DNA of 64,000 nucleotides from Muricoccus nepalensis (GCF_006438825.1 NZ_RCZP01000002.1:94568-158567); one strand, 5' to 3'. Positions 34,342-46,354 are shown, counted from the stretch's first letter. Numbers and translations are program-made. The notes: generated from the sequence alone by a model not told the origin.

Positions 34342-35400
34342 TCAGCCGAAGGATTCCTCGAGGAAGACCTGCACCGCCTGGAACAGGGCGCCCCGGTTTC
34401 GCTCCAGCATCATCGCGTGCGTGCCCTCCGCGAGGATCGTCAGCCGCTTGCCCGGGGCGTTCACCATCAGCGGGAAGAGCGTGTTGGCCATCGAGGGCGG
34501 CGTGTCCCGGTCCCATTCGCCGAGCACCAGCAGGGCCGGCACCGTGACCTTGGCGGGGTCGTAGAAGGGCTTCCCAGCGTCCCAGTAGTCGCGGAGGTCC
34601 TGGAGCACGCCGTTCGGCGCGCGCAGCGCGGAGGGCACCTGGCGGGAGCCCTCGGGGTCGGTCGCGAAGGTGGTGTCCGCCCAGTGCTCGAACCAGCCGG
34701 GCGGAAGGAGGGCGGCGCGCTTGGCGTCGGGCACCCCGGTCAGCCAGCGCTCCCGCGCCTGGGCGCGGGTGACGGTGCGGTAGGCGGAGAGCGGCCCGTC
34801 CGGCACCGGCACCGCGCCGCGGTTGCTCGGGTCGCGCAGCCAGACGGGGGCGTAGAGCACCACCCGGTCCACGAGCGAGGGGTTGTCGGCCGCGAAGCGC
34901 GCGACGAGCGTCGTGCCCCAGGACCAGCCGACCAGCCCCGTCTTGGCCACGCCGCGCGTCTCGCGGATGTGCTTCAGCGCCGCGCCGATGTCGGCCACCG
35001 CCGCCTCGCCGCGGCTGGGCGGGGGGGTGGTGTCCGCGGGCGGGCGGGTGGAGCGGCCGTAGCCGACGAGGTCGACGCTCCAGACGTCGAAGCCGCGCCC
35101 GGCCATGTAGTCCATCCAGGAGACGCCGGAGAGGGGCAGGTCGAAGGCGGTGCTCGCGGGGTAGGTGGCGCCGTGGACGCAGAGGATGGTGCGGTCCGGC
35201 CGCGCGGCCCCGCCCGCTGGGTTGCCCGCCTGGCCCCGCTTGTTCCGCAGGTAGAGCTGCGTGCCGGGCAGGGCGCCGGGGATCAGCACCTCGTCGAAGG
35301 CGACCCCGGCCGGCTGCGCCGCGGCCGGGTCCGCCGCGGCGGCGAGGGCGAGGGCGGCGCCCCCGGCGAGGGGGGCAGCAAGGGCGGTGCGGCGCTGCAT
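34342..35400 (-). CDS. Exported alpha/beta hydrolase
   Basis: 352 residues. An N-terminal signal (MQRRTALAAPLAGGAALALA, then a run of Ala to AQPAG) may be of the Tat or Sec type. The hydrolase core has ILCVHGATYPAS (oxyanion loop), the nucleophile elbow GWSWGTTLV, LLVLGEWDRDTPP with the acid Asp, and GTHAMMLERN with the catalytic His. It is probably a periplasmic esterase or lactonase of unknown substrate. Its start at 35400 faces the MATE gene across 205 bases in which I see no clear signal. Confidence 0.87.
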   Translation of the reverse strand: MQRRTALAAPLAGGAALALAAAADPAAAQPAGVAFDEVLIPGALPGTQLYLRNKRGQAGNPAGGAARPDRTILCVHGATYPASTAFDLPLSGVSWMDYMAGRGFDVWSVDLVGYGRSTRPPADTTPPPSRGEAAVADIGAALKHIRETRGVAKTGLVGWSWGTTLVARFAADNPSLVDRVVLYAPVWLRDPSNRGAVPVPDGPLSAYRTVTRAQARERWLTGVPDAKRAALLPPGWFEHWADTTFATDPEGSRQVPSALRAPNGVLQDLRDYWDAGKPFYDPAKVTVPALLVLGEWDRDTPPSMANTLFPLMVNAPGKRLTILAEGTHAMMLERNRGALFQAVQVFLEESFG

Positions 35401-35605
35401 GCGGATGGTTCCTCCTGGGCGTGGGCCCGGGCGATCGGGCACCCCGCGTTTCCTGGACCCTGCCACCGGCGCCCGCGCCTGCCAACGCCCTGCCCGCGCC
35501 GTGGGGCCGCTTCCGGCGGCGCAGCGGGGAGCCCTGCGCGGCGCGCGGCGGTGCCTTCCGCCGCCACGCCTGCATCCCCGGCGCGCGCGCCCCACATGGG
35601 GGTCG

Positions 35606-37036
35606 ATGACCGAAAACGACGGGGAAGCGGCCGGGGCGCGGCGCGAGCGGGCGGGGTGGTGGGCGGAGGCGCGGGCGACGCTCCTCCTCGCCTGGCCGAT
35701 GGCGCTCACCAACCTCTCGCAGATGGCGCTGCTGGCGACGGACGCGGCCTATCTCGGGCACCTTTCGACGGAGGCGCTGGCCGCCGTCACCCTCTCCGGC
35801 ACCCTCTTCTGGACGATGCTCTCCCCGGGCTTCGGCCTCTCCTTCGCCAGCGCGGCGCTCCTCGCGCAGGAGCGGGGGCGGCGGGTGGGGCACGTGCGGG
35901 CCATGCGGCGCACGCTGCGCGCGGGCTTCTGGGGGGCGGTGCTGGCGGCGCTGCCGGGCATGGTCCTGCTGTGGAACGGGGGCGCGGTCCTGCGGCTGCT
36001 CGGGCAGGACCCGGCGCTGGCCGGCCAGGCGCAGGAGTTCATGCGCGCCGTGCTTTGGGGGATCATCCCCTTCGGCCTCTTCCTCACCCTGCGCGGGCTG
36101 ATGGCGGCGATGGAGCGGCCCTGGGCGCCGCTGGTGATCGGCGTGCTGGCCGTGCCGCTGAACGCGCTCATCGGCTGGGTGCTGATCTTCGGCAACCTCG
36201 GCGCCCCGGCGCTGGGGGTGCAGGGCGCGGGCATCGCGGGGGCGGCCGCCGACACCTTCATGTTCGCGGCCCTCGCCCTCGTGGTGGCGCGCGACCGGCG
36301 GCTGCGGCGCTACCGCTTCTTCGGGCGTCTCTGGCGGCTGGACCTCTCGCGGCTGGGCAAGGTGCTGTGGCTCGGCCTGCCGATCTCGGCGCAGATGCTG
36401 CTCGAGATCGGGCTGTTCAGCGCGGTGGGGCTCGTCATGGGGGCCTTCGGGGCGGTCGCGGTCGCGGCCCACGCGATCGCGCTGCAGATCGCGAGCACGA
36501 CCTTCGCCATCCCCCTCGGCCTCGCCCAGGCCGCGACCACGCGGGTGGGGCTGGCGGTCGGCGCCGCCCGGCCGCGGGCGGCCTGGCGGGCGGGGTGGAC
36601 GGCGATCCTTCTCTCGGTGGCCTTCATGGGGCCGATGGCCGCGGTCATGCTGCTCGCGCCCGGCGCCCTCGTCGCGCTCTTCCTCGACCCCGCCGCGCCC
36701 GGCGCGACCGAGACCGCGGCGCTGGCCGCGACCCTGCTGTTCCTCGCGGGGCTGTTCCAGCTTAGCGACGGCGTGCAGGTGGTGGGGGCGGGGGCGCTGC
36801 GCGGGCTGCAGGACACGCGGGTGCCGATGCTGATCGCGGCGGCCGGCTACTGGGCGCTGGGCTTCACCGCGGCGGTGGCGCTCGCCTTCCCGGCCGGGCT
36901 GGGCCCGCCCGGCATCTGGGCGGGGCTCGTCGTCGGGTTGCTGGGGGTGGCCGGCGCCATGGGGTGGCGCTGGGCGCGGCTCTCGGCGCGGGGCGGGTTG
37001 ACGGCCGGGCGCGGCCTTGCCCCCATCGCGCCATGA
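35606..37036 (+). CDS. MATE family multidrug efflux transporter
   Basis: 476 residues with about twelve hydrophobic segments in two related halves. LLAWPMALTNLSQMALLATD, with TDAAYLGHLSTEALAAVTLS after it, opens half 1 as in NorM; half 2 starts at GKVLWLGLPISAQMLLEIGL. FQLSDGVQVVGAGALRGLQDT near residue 390 is the family signature. It exports cationic or aromatic compounds using sodium or proton gradients. GGGGG precedes the ATG at 35606. The stop overlaps the start of the next gene (ATGA), so the two are translationally coupled. Confidence 0.93.
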   Translation: MTENDGEAAGARRERAGWWAEARATLLLAWPMALTNLSQMALLATDAAYLGHLSTEALAAVTLSGTLFWTMLSPGFGLSFASAALLAQERGRRVGHVRAMRRTLRAGFWGAVLAALPGMVLLWNGGAVLRLLGQDPALAGQAQEFMRAVLWGIIPFGLFLTLRGLMAAMERPWAPLVIGVLAVPLNALIGWVLIFGNLGAPALGVQGAGIAGAAADTFMFAALALVVARDRRLRRYRFFGRLWRLDLSRLGKVLWLGLPISAQMLLEIGLFSAVGLVMGAFGAVAVAAHAIALQIASTTFAIPLGLAQAATTRVGLAVGAARPRAAWRAGWTAILLSVAFMGPMAAVMLLAPGALVALFLDPAAPGATETAALAATLLFLAGLFQLSDGVQVVGAGALRGLQDTRVPMLIAAAGYWALGFTAAVALAFPAGLGPPGIWAGLVVGLLGVAGAMGWRWARLSARGGLTAGRGLAPIAP

Positions 37037-37479
37037 GCACGCCGCCCGACCCCCGCCCCGCCATCTGGAAGAAGCTCCTCACGCTGGAGGCGCTGTCGGC
37101 GCGGCTGGGGGAGAGCGCGCCGAGCTTCCTCGGCTTCCGCATCACGGAGATGGGGCCGGACTACCTGCGCGGCGCCATGCGGCTCGACCACCGGCACGTC
37201 CAGCCCTGGCGGGTGCTGCACGGGGGGATCTCGGTGGTCGTCTCGGAGACGCTCGGCAGCGTCGCCTCCTACCTCGCGGTGCCCGAGGGCTTCCACTGCG
37301 TGGGGATCGAGATCAACGCGAACCACCTCGCGCCCGTGCCCGAGGGGCAGGAGATCACGGCCGAGTGCCGTCCGCTGCACACCGGCCGCTCCATCCAGGT
37401 CTGGCAGACCGAGATCCGGCGGCCGGACGGGCGGCTGGCCTGCGTCTCGCGCCTCACCTGCAGCGTCCTGCCGGACTGA
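37033..37479 (+). CDS. PaaI-family hotdog thioesterase
   Basis: 148 residues, a single hotdog domain. RHVQPWRVLHGGISVVVSET carries the HGG segment on the central helix with its nearby acid residue, followed by GIEINANHLAPVPEGQEITA and RSIQVWQTEI. Members hydrolyse acyl-CoA thioesters, such as phenylacetyl-CoA intermediates. It overlaps the MATE gene by four bases. A thioesterase coupled to an efflux pump may help clear an accumulating aromatic acid, which is speculation from position. Confidence 0.88.
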   Translation: MSTPPDPRPAIWKKLLTLEALSARLGESAPSFLGFRITEMGPDYLRGAMRLDHRHVQPWRVLHGGISVVVSETLGSVASYLAVPEGFHCVGIEINANHLAPVPEGQEITAECRPLHTGRSIQVWQTEIRRPDGRLACVSRLTCSVLPD

Positions 37480-37576
37480 CGGGGCGCCGTTACGTTCCGT
37501 CGCCGGTCGGCGCGGACGGGAAACGGCGGCCGCGGCATCATGGTGCCGGTCCTTCACCGCCGACGGAGACGAGTCC

Positions 37577-37966
37577 ATGCGCAAACCCTTCCTCCTGGCC
37601 GCGGCCCTCGCCCTCGCGGCCGGCCCGGCCCTCGCCCAGGTCGGGGCACCTCCCGGGCCGCCCCCCGGCGCCGCGCCGCCGCCGCAGGCCGCGGCCCCGG
37701 TGCCGCCTCCCCCGCCGCCCGGGCCGCGCGGCCCCGGGATGGAGGGGCCGGGGATGATGGGCGGGCGGATGATGCCGGGCGAGCCCCCGGGGCCGATGCG
37801 CGGCTGGCACCGCGGCCCGCCGCCCTCCCGCGCGGCGAGCTTCCACTTCCAGCGCGAGGACGGGGAGATCCACATCCACTGCGCCGAGGGGGAGTCGACC
37901 CGCGCCTGCGTCGACGCCGCGGCGGTCCTCCTCGACCGGCTCGTGGGCGCCCCGCCGGCGCGCTGA
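37577..37966 (+). CDS. Proline/glycine-rich exported protein, 129 aa
   Basis: A signal peptide (MRKPFLLAAALALAAGPALA) precedes about 55 residues of Pro, Gly and Met repeats (GAPPGPPPGAAPP, GMEGPGMMGGRMMPGEP). A short C-terminal domain follows, SFHFQREDGEIHIHCAEGES and TRACVDAAAVLLDRLV, with two Cys and several His that could bind metal. I do not recognise a family. Met-rich and His-rich exported proteins sometimes bind copper, but there is no direct evidence. The gene stands alone, followed by an 18-base palindrome. Confidence 0.7.
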   Translation: MRKPFLLAAALALAAGPALAQVGAPPGPPPGAAPPPQAAAPVPPPPPPGPRGPGMEGPGMMGGRMMPGEPPGPMRGWHRGPPPSRAASFHFQREDGEIHIHCAEGESTRACVDAAAVLLDRLVGAPPAR

Positions 37967-37999
37967 GGGTCGGGGAGGGCGATCACAAGCCCTTCAGAC

Positions 38000-38017
38000 C
38001 CCTCCCCGCGGGGAGGG
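38000..38017. terminator. 18-bp perfect palindrome
   Basis: CCCTCCCCG and its complement meet without a loop, 33 bases after the stop of the proline-rich exported gene and 52 before the porin start. It may act as a terminator hairpin with its middle pairs open; no T run follows. Confidence 0.45.
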
Positions 38018-38069
38018 CGCGCCGCGCGAAGGGGGCTAGAGGGCTCCGGAGCGGTTCGGAGGGTAGGGC

Positions 38070-39308
38070 TTGTCGTCTCGTCACCGGTTTGCGCTTACCC
38101 TCGCGCTCGCCCTCTCGTCTGCCGTCCCGGCCGCCCGGGCCGAGGAGGCGGACGGGGTCCGCTGGAACGGGGCGGTGCCGACGCTGCGGCTCGCCGAGGG
38201 CGGCTTCACCCTTCGCCCCACGCTCCGCCTCGACGCCGACGCCGGCTCCTTCTTCGGCCAGGAGGAGCCGGGCGGCTACCGCAGCGGGGTGAACATCCGG
38301 CGCGGCCGGCTGGGCGCGCGCGGCACGATCCTGCGGGACTTCTCCTACACCTTCACCTGGGAGTTCGGCGGGTCCACGCCGAACGACTACGGCAACCTCT
38401 TCGAGGCCCAGATTGCCTATGCGGGGATCGAGGGGGCGACGATCCGGGCCGGCGCCTTCACCCTCCAGCACCTGCCGGACTTCGCCGGCCCCTCCTTCGA
38501 CCTGCCCTTCCTCGAGCGCGCGCTGATCAGCAACGTCGCGGGCTCGCTCGCCTCCGGCACCTCGCGCGCGGCGATCGGGGTGGAGGGGAACGGGGCGGTT
38601 GGCGGGGCGGGGGCGCGGTGGAACGCGAGCGCCTACGCCACCGGCGGCGTGGCCTCGACGCCCGACGACGAGCGCCAGCGGGGCTTCGCGGGGCGGGCCG
38701 TGCTGCTCGCGGTCGACCGGCCGGGGGTGCAGCTCCAGTTCGGCCTGGACGGCGCGGTCCAGCTCCATCCGGGCACGAGCCCGGGGCCGGAATCCGTGCG
38801 CCTTCGCGACTACCCCGAGCTTCGCGTGGACAGCCGCCGCTTCCTCGACAGCGCCTCGATCCGCGCCGGCAGCGCCTGGGCGGCGGGGCCGGAGGCCTCG
38901 GCGCGGCTCGGGCCGGTCACCCTGGAGGGGGTCTGGCAGCGCGTGGCGGTGGACGCCGCCAGCGGTCCGGACCCGCGCTTCGAGGGCTGGTATGTGCAGG
39001 CCCTGGTGCCCCTGGTGGGGGCGCCGCGGGAACGCTCGGCGGAGAGCGGCACCTGGAAGCGCCCCGCGCCGAGGGGGGAGGGCGGCTTTCCGGGGGCGCT
39101 CGAGCTCGGCGCCCGCTACAGCACCGTGGACCTGCGCCAGGGGGCGCAGGGCTCGCGGCAGTCGATCCTGACCGCGGTGCTGAACTGGTACCCGACGGAG
39201 CGGCTGCGCCTGGCCGCCCAGTACGAGAACGGCCGCACGGCGGTGGCCGGGGGCGGCCCGGACCAGGACTTCCAGGCCGTCGGGCTGCGCGCCGCCTTCA
39301 ACCTCTAG
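38070..39308 (+). CDS. OprP/OprO-like porin
   Basis: 412 residues. A signal peptide (SSRHRFALTLALALSSAVPA) is followed by a beta-rich chain with alternating residues: LRPTLRLDADAGSFFGQ, GVNIRRGRLGARGTILRDFS, YTFTWEFGG and ALELGARYSTVDL. It ends in LRAAFNL, with a terminal hydrophobic residue after a beta strand as outer-membrane proteins need. This matches phosphate-selective porins O and P, although selectivity cannot be told. The start is TTG at 38070, supported by GGAGGG six bases upstream and by the signal peptide. It probably admits anions or other small solutes. Confidence 0.87.
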   Translation: MSSRHRFALTLALALSSAVPAARAEEADGVRWNGAVPTLRLAEGGFTLRPTLRLDADAGSFFGQEEPGGYRSGVNIRRGRLGARGTILRDFSYTFTWEFGGSTPNDYGNLFEAQIAYAGIEGATIRAGAFTLQHLPDFAGPSFDLPFLERALISNVAGSLASGTSRAAIGVEGNGAVGGAGARWNASAYATGGVASTPDDERQRGFAGRAVLLAVDRPGVQLQFGLDGAVQLHPGTSPGPESVRLRDYPELRVDSRRFLDSASIRAGSAWAAGPEASARLGPVTLEGVWQRVAVDAASGPDPRFEGWYVQALVPLVGAPRERSAESGTWKRPAPRGEGGFPGALELGARYSTVDLRQGAQGSRQSILTAVLNWYPTERLRLAAQYENGRTAVAGGGPDQDFQAVGLRAAFNL

Positions 39309-39317
39309 GGCGCGGCC

Positions 39318-40196
39318 TCAGCAGCCGCCGGGCACGGCCTCCAGGGTCTCCAGGCGGCCATTCACGGAGAACTCCCCGAAGTCCATGTTCAGGTCGTCCG
39401 CGACGCCGTTCGCGTAGTAGCGCAGGCCCACCTCGTAGTCCGGGGAGGAGGCGCCGCCGCCGCTGCTGTCCTTGCCGAAGAAGGCGATGCGCATGCGCCC
39501 GCTCTCCTGGCCGTTGAGCAGGGGGAAGCGGGGCTGGCCGTCGGCCTCGCGCCGCCAGGGGGAGATGACGGTGGTGCTCTCCTGCGCGCCGTCCTCGCTC
39601 GTGCCGTCCATGAGGGGCACGTTGAGGATGCGCTCCGCCGCCCGCGCCGCGCCGATCGCGCGGATGGTGTGGGCCATGGGCAGCAGGGTGCCGGGGGGCA
39701 GCCTCTCCTGGCGGGCGGCGGGCTGGTCGTAGTTGGCGACGCCGGAGCCGTCGGGCTGGAGGGTGGCCTCGCCGGTGATGCGGTTGCTCACCGCCCCGCC
39801 GGTCATCTGGGTCATGGAGAAGCGGAGGCGCTTGCCGTCCTTGCTCTCGAAGGTCGCGTAGTCGGAGGCGGTCTCGATCGTCTGCCCGTCGCGGTCCTGC
39901 AGGCGCATGGTCAGGCGCTGGCGGCTCGCCCAGCCGTCGCAGGCGTCCAGCACCTCGAAGAGCATGACGCCCTCGGCGCGGGCGATGTCGGAGCTGTCGC
40001 GCGACTTGTCGAAGGAGAGGCGGTAGGCGCCGCGATGGGCCACCATCTCCTCCGACCCCGGCAGGGCGGCCGGGGCCTGGGCCGCCCCGGGCGCGGCCGC
40101 CGCCTGCTGGGCCGGGGCGGGCGCCGGGAGGGCGAGGAGCGCCCCCAGCGCGAGGGCGGGGAGGGCGGTGGCGGCGAGAAGAGAGCGCAGGCGCAT
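39318..40196 (-). CDS. eipB: EipB-family cell envelope integrity protein (DUF1849)
   Basis: 292 residues. A signal peptide (MRLRSLLAATALPALALGAL) leads to a beta-spiral type domain: MVAHRGAYRLSFDKSRDSSD, FEVLDACDGWASRQRLTMRL, YATFESKDGKRLRFSMT. A Cys in LDACDGW and a Cys as the last residue (PGGC) correspond to the disulfide pair described in Brucella EipB. EipB proteins are periplasmic, conserved in alphaproteobacteria, and needed for envelope integrity. The call rests on these blocks. It sits downstream of aspS on the same strand with 28 bases between them. Confidence 0.88.
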   Translation of the reverse strand: MRLRSLLAATALPALALGALLALPAPAPAQQAAAAPGAAQAPAALPGSEEMVAHRGAYRLSFDKSRDSSDIARAEGVMLFEVLDACDGWASRQRLTMRLQDRDGQTIETASDYATFESKDGKRLRFSMTQMTGGAVSNRITGEATLQPDGSGVANYDQPAARQERLPPGTLLPMAHTIRAIGAARAAERILNVPLMDGTSEDGAQESTTVISPWRREADGQPRFPLLNGQESGRMRIAFFGKDSSGGGASSPDYEVGLRYYANGVADDLNMDFGEFSVNGRLETLEAVPGGC

Positions 40197-40224
40197 CGAG
40201 GTGCCTTTCCGGTTCGCCCCTGAC

Positions 40225-42081
40225 TTAGGTGTTCTTCGCCGCCGTTGCACCCTGCGGGCCTACGGCGCCCTCGCCGGGGGCGGCGGGAGCCTTGGGGGGC
40301 ACCTTGGCCGGGGGGAGGTCCGGCTTCAGGAACAGCTCCTTCCAGCGGGAGGGCTCGACGGGGGCGGGGGCGCCCATCATCAGGTCCTCGGCCTGCTGGT
40401 TGAGGGGGAAGAGGGTGATCTCGCGGATGTTCGGCTCGTCGGCCAGCAGCATGACCATGCGGTCGATGCCCGGGGCCGAGCCTCCGTGCGGGGGGGCGCC
40501 GTAGCGGAAGGCGTTCAGCATGCCCCCGAAGCGCGCCTCCACCTCGTCGGCCGAGTAGCCGGCGATCTCGAAGGCGCGGATCATGATGTCCGGGCGGTGG
40601 TTGCGGATGGCGCCCGAGGACAGCTCGATGCCGTTGCAGACGATGTCGTACTGGAAGGCCTTGATGTCGAGCGGGTTCATGGAGTTCAGCGCCTCCAGCC
40701 CGCCCTGGGGCATGGAGAAGGGGTTGTGGCTGAAGTCGATGCCGCCCGGCTTCTCCTCGCTCGCCTCGTACATCGGGAAGTCGACGATCCAGCAGAAGCG
40801 GAAGGCGTTCTCCTCGATGAGGCCGAGCTCGTTGCCGAGGCGCGTGCGGACGGCGCCGGCGAACTTCTGGGCGTCCTCCTTCGCGCCGGCGGCGAAGAAG
40901 ACGGCGTCGCCGGGCTGCAGGCCGCAGGCGGCGCGGATGGCCTCCACGCGGTCCGCCTCGAGGTTCTTGGCGATGGGGCCCTTCGCGCCGTCGGCGGCGA
41001 ACTGGATGTAGCCGAGCCCGCCCGCGCCCTCGGCGCGCGCCCACTCGTTCAGCTTGTCGAAGAAGCCGCGGGGCTTGTCGGCCGCACCCGGCGCCGGGAT
41101 GGCGCGGACGATGCCGCCCGAGGCCGCGATCTTCGAGAAGAGGCCGAAGCCCGAGTTCGCGAAGTGCTGCGTGACGTCCGTGATCTTCAGCGGGTTGCGG
41201 AGGTCGGGCTTGTCCGAGCCGTATTCCAGCATCGCGGTGTCGTAGGCGATGCGCGGGAAGGGGGCGGGCGTGACCGTGCGGCCGCCGCCGAACTCCTCGA
41301 AGACGCCGTGCATCACGGGCTCGATCGCCGCGAAGACGTCCTCCTGCGTCACGAAGCTCATCTCGAAGTCGAGCTGGTAGAACTCGCCGGGGGAGCGGTC
41401 GGCGCGGGCGGCCTCGTCGCGGAAGCAGGGGGCGATCTGGAAGTAGCGGTCGAAGCCCGCGACCATGGCGAGCTGCTTGAACATCTGCGGCGCCTGGGGC
41501 AGCGCGTAGAACTTGCCGGGGTGCAGGCGTGAGGGGACGAGGAAGTCGCGCGCGCCCTCGGGGCTGGACGCGGTCAGCAGCGGCGTCTGGAACTCGGTGA
41601 AGCCCTGCTCGATCATCCGGCGGCGGATGGAGGCGATGACGCCGGCGCGCAGCATGAGGTTGCGGTGCTGCTTCTCGCGCCGGAGGTCGAGGAAGCGGTA
41701 GCGGAGGCGCAGCTCCTCCGGAAATTCCTGGTCGCCGGCGACCTGGATCGGCAGGACCTCGGCCGCGGACTGGACCTCGAGGGCGGTGACGCGAAGCTCC
41801 ACCTCGCCGGTCGGCAGCCGGGGGTTCACCGTGCCGCCCTCCCGCGCCACGACCTGGCCGGTGACGGTGATCACGCTCTCGGGGCGCAGGTTGTCGGCCG
41901 CCTCGAAGACGGGGGAGCCGGCGGGGACCACGCACTGGGTGAGGCCGTAGTGGTCCCGCAGGTCGAGGAAGAGCAGCCCGCCGTGGTCGCGCTTGCGGTG
42001 CACCCAGCCGGAGAGCCGGACGGTGCTGCCGGCGTCCGACGCGCGGAGCGCGCCGCAGGTGTGGGTGCGGTAGGCATGCAT
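40225..42081 (-). CDS. aspS: Aspartyl-tRNA synthetase
   Basis: 618 residues. An N-terminal OB-fold anticodon-binding domain ([20 protein letters not shown]) precedes a class II catalytic core. [20 protein letters not shown] is motif 2 and [14 protein letters not shown] motif 3; the bacterial insertion (GAD domain) is present around residues 290-420. It charges tRNA-Asp, and in organisms without AsnRS may also charge tRNA-Asn; which applies is not decidable here. The last 35 residues are a Pro/Ala-rich extension not found in E. coli. The start ATG at 42081 has a poor ribosome-binding site. Confidence 0.97.
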   Translation of the reverse strand: MHAYRTHTCGALRASDAGSTVRLSGWVHRKRDHGGLLFLDLRDHYGLTQCVVPAGSPVFEAADNLRPESVITVTGQVVAREGGTVNPRLPTGEVELRVTALEVQSAAEVLPIQVAGDQEFPEELRLRYRFLDLRREKQHRNLMLRAGVIASIRRRMIEQGFTEFQTPLLTASSPEGARDFLVPSRLHPGKFYALPQAPQMFKQLAMVAGFDRYFQIAPCFRDEAARADRSPGEFYQLDFEMSFVTQEDVFAAIEPVMHGVFEEFGGGRTVTPAPFPRIAYDTAMLEYGSDKPDLRNPLKITDVTQHFANSGFGLFSKIAASGGIVRAIPAPGAADKPRGFFDKLNEWARAEGAGGLGYIQFAADGAKGPIAKNLEADRVEAIRAACGLQPGDAVFFAAGAKEDAQKFAGAVRTRLGNELGLIEENAFRFCWIVDFPMYEASEEKPGGIDFSHNPFSMPQGGLEALNSMNPLDIKAFQYDIVCNGIELSSGAIRNHRPDIMIRAFEIAGYSADEVEARFGGMLNAFRYGAPPHGGSAPGIDRMVMLLADEPNIREITLFPLNQQAEDLMMGAPAPVEPSRWKELFLKPDLPPAKVPPKAPAAPGEGAVGPQGATAAKNT

Positions 42082-42181
42082 GGGAGGGGGCCTGATGCTG
42101 GTCGTGGTGCCGGTGGTCGTGGTGCCGGCGTCAGGCCCGCAAGAGCGGCAGGGCGGCCCGGGTGTCAACCCCGGAGGCCCT

Positions 42182-42204
42182 GAGGGGGCCGCGGGGGCCC
42201 CCTC
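42182..42204 (-). terminator. Hairpin after maeB
   Basis: GAGGGGGCC at 42182-42190 and its complement at 42196-42204 enclose a GCGGG loop, eight bases after the maeB stop codon on the minus strand. There is no T run. It separates maeB from aspS. Confidence 0.5.
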
Positions 42205-42211
42205 CCTGGGG

Positions 42212-44530
<2,319 letters not shown>

Positions 44531-44621
44531 GGTCATTCCTCCCGCTCAGGCTTGCCGCCCGGCTCCCCGCTCTGGCCGCCTTATGCCCCGCGGGGCGGGC
44601 GGCGTGAAGCGCCGCGCGTGG

Positions 44622-46205
44622 TCAGGTCCGGCGGATGTTCCAGGGATAGGGCGTGCTGCCCTCCAGGAAGTCCGTCAGGTTGCGCCGGAAGGCGGTGCGG
44701 ACGGTGAACTGGCCGAGCGGGATGGTCGCCACCTCGTCCAGCGCGAGGCGGCCCAGCGCCTCCGCGGCGCGGGCGCGGGCCGCGTCGTCGGGCGCGTCGA
44801 TCCATTCCGTCGTCAGCGCCTCGGCGCGGTCGCTCTTCCACCAGCCGAACCACCCGGCCTCGCCCTGGCCCCGGATGAGGGGGGACATGGCGGGGCTGGA
44901 ATAGGTGTTGGAGGAGCCGGTGGTGTGGAAGATGCTCCAGCCGCCGCGCTCCACGGGCTCGCGCGAGGTGCGGCGCTGGATGACCGTGCCCCAGTCGCTC
45001 TCGGCGAGCTCCACGTTCACGCTGATCCGGCGCAGCGCGTCCGCGGTCACCTGGCCGAGCGGGCCGATGTCCGGGTAGTCGGTCGGGTTGATGACGACGA
45101 CCTTGCCGTTGCCGTAGCCGGCCTCGCGCAGCGCCGCGCGCGCGGCCTCGAGGCTGCCGGGCATGAGGTCGGGGTTGTCGCGGTAATAGGCGGTGCGCTT
45201 GGGGAAGAGGCTCCGCGAATCCGTCCAGAGGGCGGTGTCGTCGCCCTGGGCGGCCCGCATGTAGTTCTCCTGGATGACGGAGAGGCGCACGGCGCGGCGC
45301 ATCCGCACGTCGTCGAAGGGCGGCTGGAGGCAGTTCAGCCGCATCAGGGCCAGCCGCCCCTCGACGTCGAGGATCTCCTGGCGGATCTCGCGGTTGCGGG
45401 CGAGCACGGGCCGGAGGTCGGACAGCGGGCGCTCCCACCAGTCCACCTCGCCGTTCGTCAGCGCGGCCGCGGCGGTGGAGGGGTCGGAGATGACGTTCCA
45501 CTCGACCCGCGCCATCCGCGCGATCTTGGCGCCCGAGGCGCGCTGCGGCGGCTCCTGGCGGGGGACGTAGCCGTCGAACCGTTCGTAGACCACGCGCGAG
45601 CCCGAGTTGTACTCGCTGGCCACGAAGCGATAGGGGCCGGAGCCCGTCATCTCCGTGATGGCGCGGTTCGCGTCCTGGCTCGCCAGCCGCTCGGGCATGA
45701 TGAAGCAGACGCTCGCGTCGGGCTTGGCCAGGGCGTCGAGGATGAGCGGGAAGGGGCGGCGGAGGCGGGCCTCGAAGGTCCGGTCGTCGATCGCGCGCCA
45801 CTCCGCGACCGCGCGGGCGAGGAGCTGGCCGAAGGGGTCGCGCACGCACCAGCGCTGGACGCTGGCGATGCAGTCGGCGGCGCGCACGGGCTCGCCGTCG
45901 TGGAAGCGGAGGCCGTCGCGCAGGCGGAAGCGCCAGCGGAGGCCGTCGTCCAGCACCTCGTGCCCCTCGGCCATCTGCGGCCGGGGCCGGTTCGCGGCGT
46001 CGACCGCGTAGAGGGTGTCGAAGACGTAGTAGCCGTGGTTCGTGGTGACGGTCGCCGTCGTCCAGATGGGGTCGAGGCTGCTGAGATTGGCTTGGGGCAC
46101 GAAGCGGAGCGGGGCGGCGCGCGCCCCTTGGGAGAGGGCCGGCGACGCCAGGGCCGGGCCCGCGGCCAGCGCCGCGCCGCCTCGGAGCAGGGTTCGACGA
46201 TCCAT
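44622..46205 (-). CDS. Peptide-type ABC transporter substrate-binding protein (paralogue)
   Basis: 527 residues. A signal peptide of Tat-like form (MDRRTLLRGGAALAAGPALA) precedes a family 5 solute-binding domain: LRFVPQANLSSLDPIW, RLRDGLRFHDGEPVRAADCI, TGSGPYRFVASEYNSGS and KVVVINPTDYPDI. It shares many blocks with the receptor at 28901-30478 (for example RWCVRDPFGQLLARAVAEW against RWCVRDLFGQILARAVAEW), so they arose by duplication. No permease or ATPase adjoins it. No TPP riboswitch is found in its upstream region (46206-46354). The ligand is unknown. Confidence 0.9.
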   Translation of the reverse strand: MDRRTLLRGGAALAAGPALASPALSQGARAAPLRFVPQANLSSLDPIWTTATVTTNHGYYVFDTLYAVDAANRPRPQMAEGHEVLDDGLRWRFRLRDGLRFHDGEPVRAADCIASVQRWCVRDPFGQLLARAVAEWRAIDDRTFEARLRRPFPLILDALAKPDASVCFIMPERLASQDANRAITEMTGSGPYRFVASEYNSGSRVVYERFDGYVPRQEPPQRASGAKIARMARVEWNVISDPSTAAAALTNGEVDWWERPLSDLRPVLARNREIRQEILDVEGRLALMRLNCLQPPFDDVRMRRAVRLSVIQENYMRAAQGDDTALWTDSRSLFPKRTAYYRDNPDLMPGSLEAARAALREAGYGNGKVVVINPTDYPDIGPLGQVTADALRRISVNVELAESDWGTVIQRRTSREPVERGGWSIFHTTGSSNTYSSPAMSPLIRGQGEAGWFGWWKSDRAEALTTEWIDAPDDAARARAAEALGRLALDEVATIPLGQFTVRTAFRRNLTDFLEGSTPYPWNIRRT

Positions 46206-46354
46206 CCCGTTCTCTCCCGCGTGGTCCGGCCGGGCGGTCCCGGCTCCTCCGCTAAAAGCCTGCGCCCGGGCCGCCACCCCTGGCAAGCGCCGGGGCCGGC
46301 GCGGGGCGCGCAAGCGCTGGACCGATCCCCTCGCCGCACTTACGACTGGGCGCC

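Noticed and set aside
46206-46354. Searched for a second TPP riboswitch upstream of the paralogous receptor
   Set aside because: None of the THI-box blocks (CUGAGA or ACCUGAUC-like parts) occurs here, so control must differ.
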